A stretch of DNA of 64,000 nucleotides from Pseudomonas azadiae (GTDB taxonomy: Bacteria > Pseudomonadota > Gammaproteobacteria > Pseudomonadales > Pseudomonadaceae). Below the pieces are notes generated by a model. That model did not search any database. It saw nothing but the letters and a program-made list of their open reading frames with translations, and was not told where the DNA came from. This document shows positions 8,671 to 18,146 of the stretch, in pieces; the first letter of the stretch is position 1; every line of letters starts with the position of its first letter. The DNA is taken from assembly GCF_019145355.1 (NCBI RefSeq), contig NZ_JAHSTY010000001.1, positions 1,798,001 through 1,862,000 on the forward strand, written 5' to 3'. The translations under genes and the position numbers were made by a program.

Positions 8671-10689
8671 TTAAGCCTGTTCCAACGAGGTTTCTACACG
8701 GTTGGCCGGGATTTTCTTCTCGGCGACCAGGCGAGCGTGCTGCTCGGCTTCGATGCGCTCGATCGTTTCGACCGGCACCATGTAGCCTTGATCATCACGT
8801 GCAGCGTGGACAATGAAGTAGCCGATGGTGCCCACCAGGCCCACGATTGCCAGCCACCAGATGTGCCAGATCATCGCGAAACCGAACACGGTCAACAGCG
8901 CACCCATCACCACGCCAGTGGCGGTGTTGTTTGGCATGTGGATCGGCTCGTAGTGCTTGGGCTTCTGGTACGCAGTACCGTCTTCCTTGGCTTCGGTGAA
9001 CGCATCGATGGTGTTCGCGGTAGGAATCACGGCGAAGTTGTAGAACGGCGGAGGCGAGGAGGTCGACCATTCCAGGGTGTGGCCGTTCCATGGATCGCCC
9101 GACTCGCACAGGTTCTGCTTGCGGTCACGCACACTGACATACAGCTGGATCAACTGGCAGGCAATGCCCACAGCGATCATCACCGCACCGAACATGGCGA
9201 CGTACAGGTACGGCACCCACTCAGGGTTGGTGGTGGCGTTCAGACGACGGGTCATGCCCATGAAGCCCAGTGCATAGAGCGGCATGAACGCGACGAAGAA
9301 GCCCGAGATCCAGAACCAGAATGCAGCCTTGCCCCAGCCTTCGTGCAGCTTGAAGCCGAACGCTTTCGGGAAGTAGAAGCTGAAACCAGCGATGTAACCG
9401 AATACCGCGCCGCCGATGATCACGTTGTGGAAGTGAGCGATCACGAACAGGCTGTTGTGCAGTACGAAGTCAGCACCCGGGATGGCCAGCAGTACGCCGG
9501 TCATGCCGCCGATGGCGAAGGTCACCATGAAGCCCAGGGTCCACAGGACCTGGCTGGTCATGCGCAGACGACCGTGGTAGATGGTGAACAGCCAGTTGAA
9601 CAGCTTCACCCCCGTCGGGATGGAAATCAGCATCGTCGCCAGGCCGAAGAAGGCGTTGACGCTGGCCCCCGAACCCATGGTGAAGAAGTGGTGCAGCCAC
9701 ACCATGAAGCCCAGTACCGAGATCGCGCCCGATGCGTAAACCATCGAGTGGTGACCGAACAGGCGCTTGCCGGTAAAGGTCGAGATCACTTCGGAGAAGA
9801 TACCGAACGCTGGCAGGATCAGGATGTACACCTCAGGGTGACCCCATGCCCAGAACAGGTTCACGTACATCATCGGATTGCCACCAAGTTCATTGGTGAA
9901 AATGTGGAAATCCAGGTAACGGTCAAGCGACAGCAGCGCCATGGTGGCGGCCAGGATCGGGAACGAAGCCACGATCAGGACGTTTGCCCAGGTGCAGGTC
10001 CAGGTGAAGATCGGCATGTCCATCAGTTTCATGCCAGGGGCGCGCATTTTCAGCACGGTGGCCAGGAAGTTGACCCCCGTCAATGTCGTCCCGAGTCCTG
10101 ATAACTGTAGCGCCCAGATGTAGTAGTCCACACCCACGCCAGGGCTGTATTGCAGGCCCGACAATGGCGGATACGCAACCCAACCGGTCTTGGCGAATTC
10201 GCCGACGCCCAGGGACACGTTGATCAGCACCACGCCGGAGACCAGCAGCCAGAAGCTCAGGGAGTTCAGGAACGGGTAGGCAACGTCACGCGCACCGATC
10301 TGCAGCGGCAAGGCAAGGTTCATCAGGCCGGTGAAGAAAGGCATCGCCATGAAGATGATCATGATCACACCGTGGGCGGTGAAGATCTGGTCATAGTGTT
10401 CAGGCGGCAGGTAGCCAGGCGAACCCTCGGTGGCCATGGCCAACTGGGTACGCATCATGATCGCGTCGGCAAAACCGCGCAGCAGCATGACCATGGCCAC
10501 GATGACGTACATGACGCCGATTTTCTTGTGGTCGACCGACGTCAGCCACTCGGTCCACAGGTAGGTCCACTTCTTGAAATAAGTGATTGCTGCAAACAGT
10601 GCCAGACCACCCAGCGCGATCATGGCGATGGTAATCATCACAATCGGCTCGTGGAACGGGACCGCATCCCAACTTAATTTACCAAACAT
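8671..10689 (-). CDS. cyoB: Cytochrome bo3 ubiquinol oxidase subunit I
   Basis: Catalytic subunit of 672 residues, the expected size. It carries the haem b, haem o3 and CuB site where oxygen is reduced and protons are pumped. [15 protein letters not shown] contains the cross-linked His-Tyr and CuB ligand. HHFFTMG gives further CuB histidines, and [10 protein letters not shown] gives haem ligands. About fifteen hydrophobic helices are seen. It lies between cyoA and cyoC with three-base gaps, so one transcript is expected. Confidence 0.98.
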   Translation of the reverse strand: MFGKLSWDAVPFHEPIVMITIAMIALGGLALFAAITYFKKWTYLWTEWLTSVDHKKIGVMYVIVAMVMLLRGFADAIMMRTQLAMATEGSPGYLPPEHYDQIFTAHGVIMIIFMAMPFFTGLMNLALPLQIGARDVAYPFLNSLSFWLLVSGVVLINVSLGVGEFAKTGWVAYPPLSGLQYSPGVGVDYYIWALQLSGLGTTLTGVNFLATVLKMRAPGMKLMDMPIFTWTCTWANVLIVASFPILAATMALLSLDRYLDFHIFTNELGGNPMMYVNLFWAWGHPEVYILILPAFGIFSEVISTFTGKRLFGHHSMVYASGAISVLGFMVWLHHFFTMGSGASVNAFFGLATMLISIPTGVKLFNWLFTIYHGRLRMTSQVLWTLGFMVTFAIGGMTGVLLAIPGADFVLHNSLFVIAHFHNVIIGGAVFGYIAGFSFYFPKAFGFKLHEGWGKAAFWFWISGFFVAFMPLYALGFMGMTRRLNATTNPEWVPYLYVAMFGAVMIAVGIACQLIQLYVSVRDRKQNLCESGDPWNGHTLEWSTSSPPPFYNFAVIPTANTIDAFTEAKEDGTAYQKPKHYEPIHMPNNTATGVVMGALLTVFGFAMIWHIWWLAIVGLVGTIGYFIVHAARDDQGYMVPVETIERIEAEQHARLVAEKKIPANRVETSLEQA

Positions 10690-10692
10690 CGT

Positions 10693-11634
10693 TTACTCCT
10701 CTGCCCCAGCAGTTGAATGCGCGCCCGTGTCAGAACCTTCAACCGCGGCCACTTCTTTCTTCTCGTGCTTGACCGGCTTGCCTGGCTTCATACCTTCGTA
10801 CTTGTCGACGATTTTCTGAAACAGGTTCGGCTCAAACGCGGAGTACAGCGCGACAGGGTTGTTCTGGCTTGGTTTGGTCAGGGCGTCGTATTCAGCTTGA
10901 TCAAGCTGTTTAGGTGCGGCCTTGACTTCGGCTACCCAGGCGTCGAAATCTTCCTGGCTCGTCGAGATCGCTTTGAATTTCATGCCGGTGAAGCCAGCGC
11001 CGCTGTAGTTGGCGGAGATGCCTTCCATTTCAGCTTTCTGGTTGGCGATCAGGTGCAGCTTGGTCTGCATGCCTGCCATCGCGTAGATCTGGCCGCCCAG
11101 GGCCGGGATGAAGAACGAGTTCATCACAGCGTCGGAGGTGATCTTGAAGTTCAGCGGGGTGTGCTCCGGGAACCGGATCTGGTTCACCGTGGCGATACCC
11201 AGGTCCGGGTAGATGAACAGCCACTTCCAGTCCAGCGCGACCACTTCGATGTTGATCGGCTTGACGTCGGATTCCAGCGGACGGTACGGGTCCAGTGCGT
11301 GGGTGGACTTGTAGGTCACATAACCCAGGGCAATGATGATGAGGATCGGGACCAGCCACACCGCGATTTCGATCTTGGTGGAGTGCGACCACTTCGGCGC
11401 GTAGGTGGCGCTGGTGTTCGACGCGCGGTATTTCCAGGCGAAGGCGAAGGTCATGATGATCACAGGCACCACGACCAGCAGCATCAGCAGGGTGGCGGTG
11501 ATGATCAGGTTTCGTTCATCCAGACCGACCTGTCCTTTTGGGTCGAGCAAGGTCCACTTGCAGCCTCCCAGCATTAACATCATGCCAAGCAGCGGCAAAA
11601 AGCCTAGTAATCGGGGGTACCTGTTTTTACTCAT
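10693..11634 (-). CDS. cyoA: Cytochrome bo3 ubiquinol oxidase subunit II
   Basis: Lipoprotein of 313 residues. The N-terminus carries a signal with lipobox LGGC (Cys25), then two transmembrane helices and a periplasmic cupredoxin-fold domain. That domain lacks the CuA ligands, as expected for a quinol oxidase. ATG 11634 is chosen because GAGGT sits six bases upstream and the signal peptide begins directly after it; the longer reading from 11688 would bury the signal. First gene of cyoABCDE, preceded by a long non-coding region. Confidence 0.96.
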   Translation of the reverse strand: MSKNRYPRLLGFLPLLGMMLMLGGCKWTLLDPKGQVGLDERNLIITATLLMLLVVVPVIIMTFAFAWKYRASNTSATYAPKWSHSTKIEIAVWLVPILIIIALGYVTYKSTHALDPYRPLESDVKPINIEVVALDWKWLFIYPDLGIATVNQIRFPEHTPLNFKITSDAVMNSFFIPALGGQIYAMAGMQTKLHLIANQKAEMEGISANYSGAGFTGMKFKAISTSQEDFDAWVAEVKAAPKQLDQAEYDALTKPSQNNPVALYSAFEPNLFQKIVDKYEGMKPGKPVKHEKKEVAAVEGSDTGAHSTAGAEE

Positions 11635-12428
11635 CTCACGACCTCTAAAGCAGCTTGCGCAATGCAGTTGGGTTTTGATCGCCAACACTTCACCCTGCCA
11701 AGGGTTGGCATTTCTCTTCGATTGAATAAGAGCCTGCCCATCACGTCATAAAGGAACGTTTCACGGACCTGCGGTGAGTTCTTATTCGATTTCGTGGTCA
11801 AAGGCCTTGTTACAGACCAATTCCATTTGGTGCGGATAGTTGGAAGGCTGCCGGAACCTTGGGGTCGCACAGAGCCATCCATCTGCCCCTCGACCGCTCC
11901 AGTGCTCAAAGATTGAACGGCACCGGACATTCAGTGCGGGCGATTGTAGTTAGCTGGCGATCTATAAACCATGTCTGATAAAGAAATAATTTTTATCGAT
12001 TACAGCAATAATCCTTCACCAATATTGCAAAGGTTCGCGATCTTATCGCGTTGGATTCTCAACAAAAACCACAAAAATTGCCGAGTTATAGGGCAGGACG
12101 TCGCACCCCTTACCCTGCGTAAGGGCTTGCCAAACCGATGCAAGCCCCCATAAATCAAGGCATTGGGACATCACGAAATCCCTGATGCGGCGCGAGGTTC
12201 GCGGGATCTAAAGGACTATAAACTGACAGCACATCTTGGGCGTTGGATGCAAATCCAAAGGCTTGGCCGGGCGCTCAGAAACGTCCTGCGCCAGCTTCCG
12301 TGTGACAACATGTCGCACACTGCGCGCACCTGAAATTGCCCGGCGTCACGTTCTGTTCACAAATCCCTGCAAGCAAAAACGCCCCGGCCTTCTTTTACGA
12401 AGGACCGGGGCGTTTGCGCGAATCCGCG
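11635..12428. other. Long intergenic region upstream of cyoA
   Basis: About 790 bp separate cyoA from dsbB, both on the minus strand. No reading frame here has convincing codon use or a ribosome binding site. The segment around 11940-12080 is AT-rich against its surroundings and may hold the cyo promoter. A perfect inverted repeat CGCGAT-CTT-ATCGCG lies at 12036-12050. No clear ANR box (TTGAT-N4-ATCAA) was found. Confidence 0.5.
12377..12415 (-). terminator. Intrinsic terminator after dsbB
   Basis: AAACGCCCCGG...CCGGGGCGTTT hairpin with a TTTTTGC run on the minus strand, 13 bp past the dsbB stop. Confidence 0.85.
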
Positions 12429-12935
12429 TCAAGCGTTGCGCTGGCGATTTCGATAGATGCCCAGGGGCACTAGGATCACGGTCAGCACGAACGCCACGAG
12501 CGCCCACTGTGCCAATGACAGGCCCAGCACCGGTGGGTACGGGGTGCTGCAGAAGCCATCGACCTGGAAGCCCAGGGGAAACACCTTGGCCAGGGGCAAG
12601 TCGTCGACGATAGGTTGCAGCACATCGACGCCGCAGCTGACCTGGGGGAAAAACTGGGTGTACACATGGTGACCGGCTGCCGCCACACCACCGAGGGCGC
12701 TGAGTATCACCAGCCCTTCAAACACGGTGACAGCGCCTTTGCTGCGCATGCCCGCGCCAATGAACGCGAAGATCGCGATCAACAGCAAGGCGTAGCGTTG
12801 CAGGATGCACAGCGGGCACGGCGCCTCGCCCAGCACCACCTGCATGTACAGCGCACCGCCGATCAGCGCCAGGCAGATGATGCCCAGCAACACCAGAAAG
12901 CGCCGCTCCCTGCCTAAACGCAATTCGTCACTCAT
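12429..12935 (-). CDS. dsbB: Disulfide bond formation protein B
   Basis: Inner-membrane protein of 168 residues that reoxidises DsbA and passes electrons to ubiquinone. Four hydrophobic helices are visible. The first periplasmic loop holds the redox pair CPLC, and the second loop carries the other pair in VSCGVD and GFCSTPYP. ATG 12935 (MSDELRLGRERRFL) fits family N-termini; a longer reading from 12983 adds an unlikely leader. It is a separate unit with its own terminator. The link to the neighbouring oxidase is the shared quinone pool. Confidence 0.94.
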   Translation of the reverse strand: MSDELRLGRERRFLVLLGIICLALIGGALYMQVVLGEAPCPLCILQRYALLLIAIFAFIGAGMRSKGAVTVFEGLVILSALGGVAAAGHHVYTQFFPQVSCGVDVLQPIVDDLPLAKVFPLGFQVDGFCSTPYPPVLGLSLAQWALVAFVLTVILVPLGIYRNRQRNA

Positions 12936-13054
12936 CTCCGGTTCCCTTTGTTTGGTTGTGCCAATGGCCGCAAGTTTACACACAGGGAGTGGTTTAAACA
13001 GAGGGGGGTTAACGGGGGATTAATCGGGAGCAATGGTGTGGCCGGGCGGACGCC

Positions 13055-13120
13055 ATCGCGGGCAAGCCCGGCTCCCACATTAGACCGCAATCCAATGTGG
13101 GAGCCGGGCTTGCCCGCGAT
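13055..13120. repeat. REPIN, GTGGGAGCCGGG type (both arms)
   Basis: ATCGCGGGCAAGCCCGGCTC and GAGCCGGGCTTGCCCGCGAT face each other around CCCACATTAGACCGCAATCC AATGTGGG. Unlike most copies in the window, both arms are of the CCGGG subtype and the outer ends point inward. It lies between dsbB and hmp. Confidence 0.88.
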
Positions 13121-13149
13121 GATGCCGACTCGGTATTCGGGCTGAAACT

Positions 13150-14331
13150 CTACTCCAGCGCCGCCGCCGGGCCGAAGAACTCGTAGCGACTTTGTTTCTC
13201 GGGTACGCCCAGCGCCTTGAGGTGGCGCTTGACCGCCGCCATGAAGCCTTTAGGCCCCAGGAAGTAAGCATCGATATCGCGCTGCTCGGGCAACCAGGCG
13301 GCCAGTTGCTCCTGGCTCAGCAGGCCGACTTTATCCGCCGCCGGACTCACGCCGTCATCTTCGGCATAGCAGTAGAAGCGCTGGAGCTGCGGATGCTTGG
13401 CCGCCAACGCATCCACCCAGTCACGGAACGCGTGCACGGCGCCGTTACGCGCACAGTGGATAAAGTGCACTGGGCGCTGGGTGGCCAGCGCGGCTTCGAG
13501 CATCGGCAAGGTGGGCGTGATGCCCACACCGCCGCTGATCAGCACCAGCGGTTTGTCGCCCGGCGCCAGGGTGAACTCGCCCGACGGCGGAAACAGGTCA
13601 ATCGTCGCCCCGACTTGCAACTGATCATGCAGGTAGTTGGAGACCCGCCCGCCGGCCTCGCGCTTGACGCTGATGCGGTACTGGCCGGCATCGCTCAACG
13701 CCGACAGCGAATAGTTGCGGCGCACTTCTTCACCGTCGAGCACCAGCCTCATGCCGATGTATTGGCCCGGCGCCGCAGCAAGAATCGCCCCGTTGTCGGC
13801 CGGGGCGAAATAGAACGAAGTAATCTCGGCGCTCTCCTCCACACGGTTGACCACGGTAAACGCCCGCGCACCGCGCCAGCCGCCAGGGGCCTGGGCTTTC
13901 TCTTCATAGATCGCGGCTTCGGCACCGATCAGGATGTCCGCCAGTTGCCCATACGCATTGCCCCAGGCCGTCATCACCTCGGAGGTCGCGATCTCGCTGC
14001 CCAGCACTTCAGAGATCGCGCGCAGCAGGCAGGCCCCGACGATCGGGTAATGCTCCGGCAGGATCTGCAGGGCCACGTGTTTGTTGATGATCTTGGCCAC
14101 CAGGTCGCCCAGTTGATCCAACTGGTCGATATGCCGCGCGTACATCAACACACCGTTGGCCAAGGCACGCGGCTGGTCGCCGCTGGCCTGGTGGGCCTGG
14201 TTGAACAGCGGGCGAACCTCGGGGTACTCGGACAGCATCATGCGGTAGAAATGGGTGATCAACGCTTCACCGCCGCTTTCCAGCAAGGGCACGGTGGATT
14301 TGACGATGGCACGGTCTTGGGCACTTAGCAT
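13150..14331 (-). CDS. hmp: Flavohaemoprotein, nitric oxide dioxygenase
   Basis: Cytoplasmic enzyme of 393 residues that converts NO and O2 to nitrate with NAD(P)H. The N-terminal globin domain (about 1-135) contains the proximal-His region NKHVALQILPEHYP. The FAD domain has RRNYSLS, and the NAD domain has LISGGVGITPTLPML. The length is normal for the family. AGGAGG lies six bases before ATG 14331. It is divergent from a NorR-type activator with NorR-like sites between them, matching the fhp-fhpR arrangement of P. aeruginosa. Confidence 0.97.
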   Translation of the reverse strand: MLSAQDRAIVKSTVPLLESGGEALITHFYRMMLSEYPEVRPLFNQAHQASGDQPRALANGVLMYARHIDQLDQLGDLVAKIINKHVALQILPEHYPIVGACLLRAISEVLGSEIATSEVMTAWGNAYGQLADILIGAEAAIYEEKAQAPGGWRGARAFTVVNRVEESAEITSFYFAPADNGAILAAAPGQYIGMRLVLDGEEVRRNYSLSALSDAGQYRISVKREAGGRVSNYLHDQLQVGATIDLFPPSGEFTLAPGDKPLVLISGGVGITPTLPMLEAALATQRPVHFIHCARNGAVHAFRDWVDALAAKHPQLQRFYCYAEDDGVSPAADKVGLLSQEQLAAWLPEQRDIDAYFLGPKGFMAAVKRHLKALGVPEKQSRYEFFGPAAALE

Positions 14332-14370
14332 GGGAGCCTCCTGGGCTTCTTCACTGATGCCCCTGATGCA

Positions 14371-14386
14371 CTCAGTATTCGTGCCA
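14371..14386 (-). promoter_or_regulatory. Candidate sigma-54 promoter of hmp
   Basis: Reading on the minus strand, TGGCAC-N5-CTGA matches the -24 element (TGGCAC) perfectly but the -12 element (TTGC) poorly. It lies about 40 bp before the hmp start and downstream of the NorR-like sites, as required for a NorR-dependent promoter. The weak -12 makes this tentative. Confidence 0.4.
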
Positions 14387-14427
14387 ACTTATAAAGCGTT
14401 AAATTTCAATGCGTTAAATAATACGTA

Positions 14428-14438
14428 GTCAGTATGAC
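14428..14438. promoter_or_regulatory. NorR-type binding site
   Basis: A perfect GTCA-N3-TGAC inverted repeat (GTCAGTATGAC) fits the GT-N7-AC NorR consensus. A second, one-mismatch copy GTCATAAGGAC lies at 14454-14464. Both are between hmp and its divergent activator gene. Confidence 0.65.
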
Positions 14439-14478
14439 TTCCTACGCTTTATAGTCATAAGGACTACAAGGAGTCATT

Positions 14479-16023
14479 ATGACTGCGCAACCGTTGCTCA
14501 CCACCCTCCTGCCGCTGGTCGCCGACCTGTCCCGCGAACTGCCCGAAGGCGAGCGTTATCGCCGCCTGCTGCAAGCCATGCGCGCCCTGCTCCCTTGCGA
14601 TGCCGCCGCGCTGTTGCGGCTGGACGGCGAATGGCTGGTGCCGCTGGCCGTGGATGGTTTGAGCGCCGACACCCTCGGCCGACGCTTCAAGATCAGCGAA
14701 CACCCGCGTTTCGCCGTGCTGCTGGGCAGCCCCGGCCCCACGCGTTTTGACAGCGACAGCGAATTGCCTGACCCCTACGACGGCCTGGTCGACGGCCTGC
14801 ACGGGCACCTGGAAGTACACGACTGCATGGGCTGCCCGCTGTTCGTCGACGACCAGCCCTGGGGCCTGCTGACCCTGGATGCGCTCGACACCGAACGCTT
14901 CGAACGCGTAGAGCTGGACGCCCTGCAAGCCTTCGCCAGCCTCGCCGCCGCCACCGTCAACGTCGCCGAACGCATCGAGCGCCTGGCGTTGCGCGCCGAA
15001 GACGCGCACCAGCGCGCCGAGATCTACCGCCAGGCCAGCGGCCAGCAGCACACGGAAATGATCGGCCAGAGCAAGACGCACAAGCGCCTGGTCGAGGAAA
15101 TCAAGCTGGTGGGCGGCAGCGACCTGACCGTACTGATCACTGGCGAAACCGGCGTGGGCAAGGAACTGGTGGCCCAGGCCATTCATGCCGCCTCAACCCG
15201 CGCGGACAAACCGCTGATCAGCCTCAACTGCGCCGCCCTGCCGGAAACCCTGGTGGAAAGCGAGCTGTTCGGCCATGTACGCGGCGCCTTTACCGGTGCA
15301 TTGAACGAGCGCCGCGGCAAGTTCGAACTGGCCAATGGCGGCACGTTGTTCCTGGATGAAGTCGGCGAACTGTCGCTGACGGTGCAGGCCAAGCTGCTGC
15401 GGGTGTTGCAAAGCGGCCAGTTGCAGCGCCTGGGGTCGGACAAGGAGCACCGGGTGGACGTACGCCTGATCGCGGCCACCAACCGCGACCTGGCCGACGA
15501 GGTCCGCCAGGGTCGCTACCGCGCCGACTTCTACCACCGCCTGAGCGTGTACCCGCTGCAAGTCCCGGCGCTGCGCGAACGCGGGCGCGACGTGTTGCTG
15601 CTGGCCGGTTTCTTCCTTGAACAGAACCGCTCACGCATGGGCCTGGGCAGCCTGCGCCTGACCAGCGATGCCCAGGCGGCGCTGCTTGCCTATAACTGGC
15701 CAGGCAATGTGCGCGAGCTGGAACATTTGATCGGACGCAGCGCGCTTAAAGCCCTGGGCAACTGTCGCGAGCGTCCGAAGATTCTCAGCCTGAGCGCCCA
15801 GGACCTCGACCTGCCCCCTGTCAGCGCGCCGTTGGTTGAAGAACAGACTGAGGTTGTGCCCATTGTCACCGGCGACCTGCGCCAGGCCACCGAGCACTAT
15901 CAACGCCACGTGATCAACGCCTGCCTGGAACGCCACCAGCACAACTGGGCCAGCGCCGCCCGCGAACTGGGCCTGGACCGCGCCAACCTCGGCCGCATGG
16001 CCAAGCGCCTTGGCCTCAAATAG
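14479..16023 (+). CDS. norR: NO-responsive sigma-54-dependent activator, NorR/FhpR type
   Basis: Regulator of 514 residues. An N-terminal GAF domain (about 20-165) in NorR binds NO through a non-haem iron. The AAA+ domain has Walker A GETGVGKE at 222-229, the sigma-54 contact loop GAFTGA at 269-274 and Walker B TLFLDEVGE. A Fis-type helix-turn-helix ends the protein (RELGLDRANLGRMAKRLGL). It is divergent from hmp and probably activates it; no norVW or norCB is nearby. The P. aeruginosa counterpart is called fhpR. GGAG precedes ATG 14479. Confidence 0.94.
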   Translation: MTAQPLLTTLLPLVADLSRELPEGERYRRLLQAMRALLPCDAAALLRLDGEWLVPLAVDGLSADTLGRRFKISEHPRFAVLLGSPGPTRFDSDSELPDPYDGLVDGLHGHLEVHDCMGCPLFVDDQPWGLLTLDALDTERFERVELDALQAFASLAAATVNVAERIERLALRAEDAHQRAEIYRQASGQQHTEMIGQSKTHKRLVEEIKLVGGSDLTVLITGETGVGKELVAQAIHAASTRADKPLISLNCAALPETLVESELFGHVRGAFTGALNERRGKFELANGGTLFLDEVGELSLTVQAKLLRVLQSGQLQRLGSDKEHRVDVRLIAATNRDLADEVRQGRYRADFYHRLSVYPLQVPALRERGRDVLLLAGFFLEQNRSRMGLGSLRLTSDAQAALLAYNWPGNVRELEHLIGRSALKALGNCRERPKILSLSAQDLDLPPVSAPLVEEQTEVVPIVTGDLRQATEHYQRHVINACLERHQHNWASAARELGLDRANLGRMAKRLGLK

Positions 16024-16043
16024 CCCGAACAACTCGGTCCAAT

Positions 16044-16067
16044 GTGGGAGCTGGCTTGCCTGCGAAA
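16044..16067. repeat. Single REP half-element
   Basis: GTGGGAGCTGGCTTGCCTGC followed by GAAAGC, without a facing partner. It lies 70 bp before a complete REPIN of the same family, just downstream of the norR-type gene. Confidence 0.75.
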
Positions 16068-16139
16068 GCGCCGTGCCAGCCGCCGGATTCTTCACTTTTT
16101 CGTGCCATGCACGGAAATTGCGAACACGACCAATCCCCT

Positions 16140-16226
16140 GTGGGAGCTGGCTTGCCTGCGATGGCGGTGGGTCAGTTAAAGGTAAGCTGACTGATACACC
16201 GCCATCGCAGGCAAGCCAGCTCCCAC
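16140..16226. repeat. REPIN, GTGGGAGCTGG type
   Basis: The complete palindrome has GTGGGAGCTGGCTTGCCTGC and GCAGGCAAGCCAGCTCCCAC arms. An inner hairpin GTCAG...CTGAC sits between them. It lies 5 bp from the stop of the convergent exporter gene. Confidence 0.92.
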
Positions 16227-16230
16227 ATTT

Positions 16231-17133
16231 TCAGACCGGTTTCGTCTTGAAGGTTGGGCTCGCAACCTTCGGTTTTCGAAACACCAACACATTCCCCGCC
16301 ATCACCAACACCAACCCCATCAACGCCGGTGCCGTCCACTGATAGCCCTCGACAAACGCCGACACATTCAACGCCACCACCGGAAACAGCACCGTGCAAT
16401 ACGCCGCCCGCTCCGGCCCCATCCGCCCTACCAGGGTCAGGTAAGCGGTAAACCCGATCACCGACCCCGGGATCACCAAGTACCACAACGCGCCGACATA
16501 CCGCGCGCTCCAGTCCATCTCGAACGGGATCCCACGCACCGCGCAGTAGGTTGCAAGCATCAAGGCGCCATACGCCATGCCCCAGGCATTGGTGGTCAGA
16601 GGCCTGAGCCCCGCCTTCTGCTGCAAGCTCGACAGCATATTGCCCGCCGAGAAACACATCGTCCCCAACAAGGCCAGGCCCAGGCCCAGCAAGGTCTGCG
16701 GACTGGTGGTGTGCCCCACCAGTTCCGGCCAGAACAACAGGCCCAATCCCATCAACCCCAGTCCGCCACCCATCAATACATTGCGCGCCACGCGCTGGCC
16801 GAAGAACACTCGGGCGTTCAGTGCGTTCCACAGCGTCGCCGTGGAAAACACCACCGCCACCAGACCGCTGGGGATCCACTGGCTGGCCGTGAGAAAGCAC
16901 ATGAAGTTCACGCAAAACAGGCACAGCCCCTGGGCCACGCAAATCAGGTGCCCGCGTCGGTTCATCACCTGCAACTTGCGACTGAGCAGCAACAACGCAA
17001 ACAGCACCAGCGCCGCCAGGCCGAAGCGATACACGATCGACACAGGAATCGCCACCACGCCCAGTTGCCATTTAAGGGCGATCCAGGTGGTGCCCCAGAT
17101 CAGCACGGTGAGTAAATACAGGGAAAGGTTCAT
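16231..17133 (-). CDS. EamA (DMT) family permease
   Basis: Inner-membrane protein of 300 residues with about ten hydrophobic helices in two EamA repeats (about 1-140 and 150-290), the RhaT/YdcZ-like drug/metabolite transporter fold. ATG 17133 is used because GGAG is six bases upstream and the protein then starts directly with a membrane helix. The divergent AraC regulator 137 bp away probably controls it. Substrates of such exporters are often amino acids or other small metabolites; none can be named here. Confidence 0.88.
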   Translation of the reverse strand: MNLSLYLLTVLIWGTTWIALKWQLGVVAIPVSIVYRFGLAALVLFALLLLSRKLQVMNRRGHLICVAQGLCLFCVNFMCFLTASQWIPSGLVAVVFSTATLWNALNARVFFGQRVARNVLMGGGLGLMGLGLLFWPELVGHTTSPQTLLGLGLALLGTMCFSAGNMLSSLQQKAGLRPLTTNAWGMAYGALMLATYCAVRGIPFEMDWSARYVGALWYLVIPGSVIGFTAYLTLVGRMGPERAAYCTVLFPVVALNVSAFVEGYQWTAPALMGLVLVMAGNVLVFRKPKVASPTFKTKPV

Positions 17134-17270
17134 AGCGGGCTCCGTCGATTGAGCCACAGTGTCGTGCCTGAGCCGTGTTGCGTTCTTGCACATTCTTGCG
17201 CTTTTGTCGGGCGACGGGATCACAGCGCCAACCGCGGGGAGTAGGATGCAAGGCGTCGGAGAAACGAACC

Positions 17271-18146
17271 ATGCCTGATCTGCAATCACTGCACGTTTTC
17301 CAAGCCCTTAATCGCTCGCCCAACGCACGCCTGGAAGCCTGCGCCGAGCTCGGTGACGGCGTGTCCGCAGCGTTGTGGAGCAACCAACACGACGCACAGG
17401 ATTACCAGGCACCCAGCCATCACACCTTGTCCTGCTACATCGGCGGCGGCACCGGCACCTTTCGGCGTGACCAGCCGGGCACCAAGGGCGGGCCCGACAA
17501 ACTGTGCATCCTGCCTGCCGAGCATCAGTCGGCCTGGGTGATCAACGGCGAGATCCGCCTGGCCCACGTGTATTTCAGCCCGGAGCAGTTCGCCCTGGGC
17601 TGCGTCACCCTCCTCGACCGCGAACCGCGCACGCTGCACCTGCGCGAGAGCACTTTTCTGGAAGACGCCGGCCAGGCTCGGCGCTTTCACCAGTTGATCG
17701 CGCTGAACTGGCACGAACCCGCCGAGCGCTTGCTGACCAGCAGCCTGGCCCATGAACTGCTCAGCCACACCCTGCTCAGCCAGGTGGGCGCCCGCGACGG
17801 GCTGCGCCTCAAGGGCGGGTTGGCGGCGCATCAACGGCGATTGTTGGTGGAGTACATCGACCAGCATGTGGAAGAGCCGATCAGCCTGGGCCAACTGGCC
17901 GGACTGTGCGCGTTGTCGGAATACCATTTCGCGCGGATGTTCCGCCAGAGCTTCGGCCTGCCGCCCCATCAATACCTGCTGGCGCGACGGCTGGCCCGTG
18001 CGCAGGCCCTGCTGCGCGGCGGCCCCCTGGCCCTGGGAGAGATTGCCTTGATGTGCGGTTTTTCCAGCGCCAGCCACTTTGCCCGTCGCTTCCGCCAAAC
18101 CATGGGCGCCACGCCCGGTGAATACCGCCAGGCGTTCTGCGCCTAG
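17271..18146 (+). CDS. AraC family transcriptional regulator
   Basis: Regulator of 291 residues. The C-terminal AraC DNA-binding domain (about 190-290) has two helix-turn-helix motifs, [20 protein letters not shown] and [18 protein letters not shown]. The N-terminal part (about 1-170) looks like the cupin-type sensing domain of the family. GGAG precedes ATG 17271; an upstream GTG frame from 17175 gives an implausible basic leader. Divergent from the EamA exporter. Its TAG stop sits within a CTAG shared with the stop of the convergent LuxR-type gene. Confidence 0.9.
   Translation: MPDLQSLHVFQALNRSPNARLEACAELGDGVSAALWSNQHDAQDYQAPSHHTLSCYIGGGTGTFRRDQPGTKGGPDKLCILPAEHQSAWVINGEIRLAHVYFSPEQFALGCVTLLDREPRTLHLRESTFLEDAGQARRFHQLIALNWHEPAERLLTSSLAHELLSHTLLSQVGARDGLRLKGGLAAHQRRLLVEYIDQHVEEPISLGQLAGLCALSEYHFARMFRQSFGLPPHQYLLARRLARAQALLRGGPLALGEIALMCGFSSASHFARRFRQTMGATPGEYRQAFCA

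Noticed and set aside
8737..10101. 454-codon plus-strand frame inside cyoB
   Set aside because: Antisense to a certain gene, full of His/Gln/Arg, with no motif; typical of third-position GC bias.
11971..12153. 60-codon plus-strand frame MSDKEIIFIDYSNN in the cyo upstream region
   Set aside because: It has no ribosome binding site, lies in an AT-rich probable promoter region and shows no codon bias like its neighbours.
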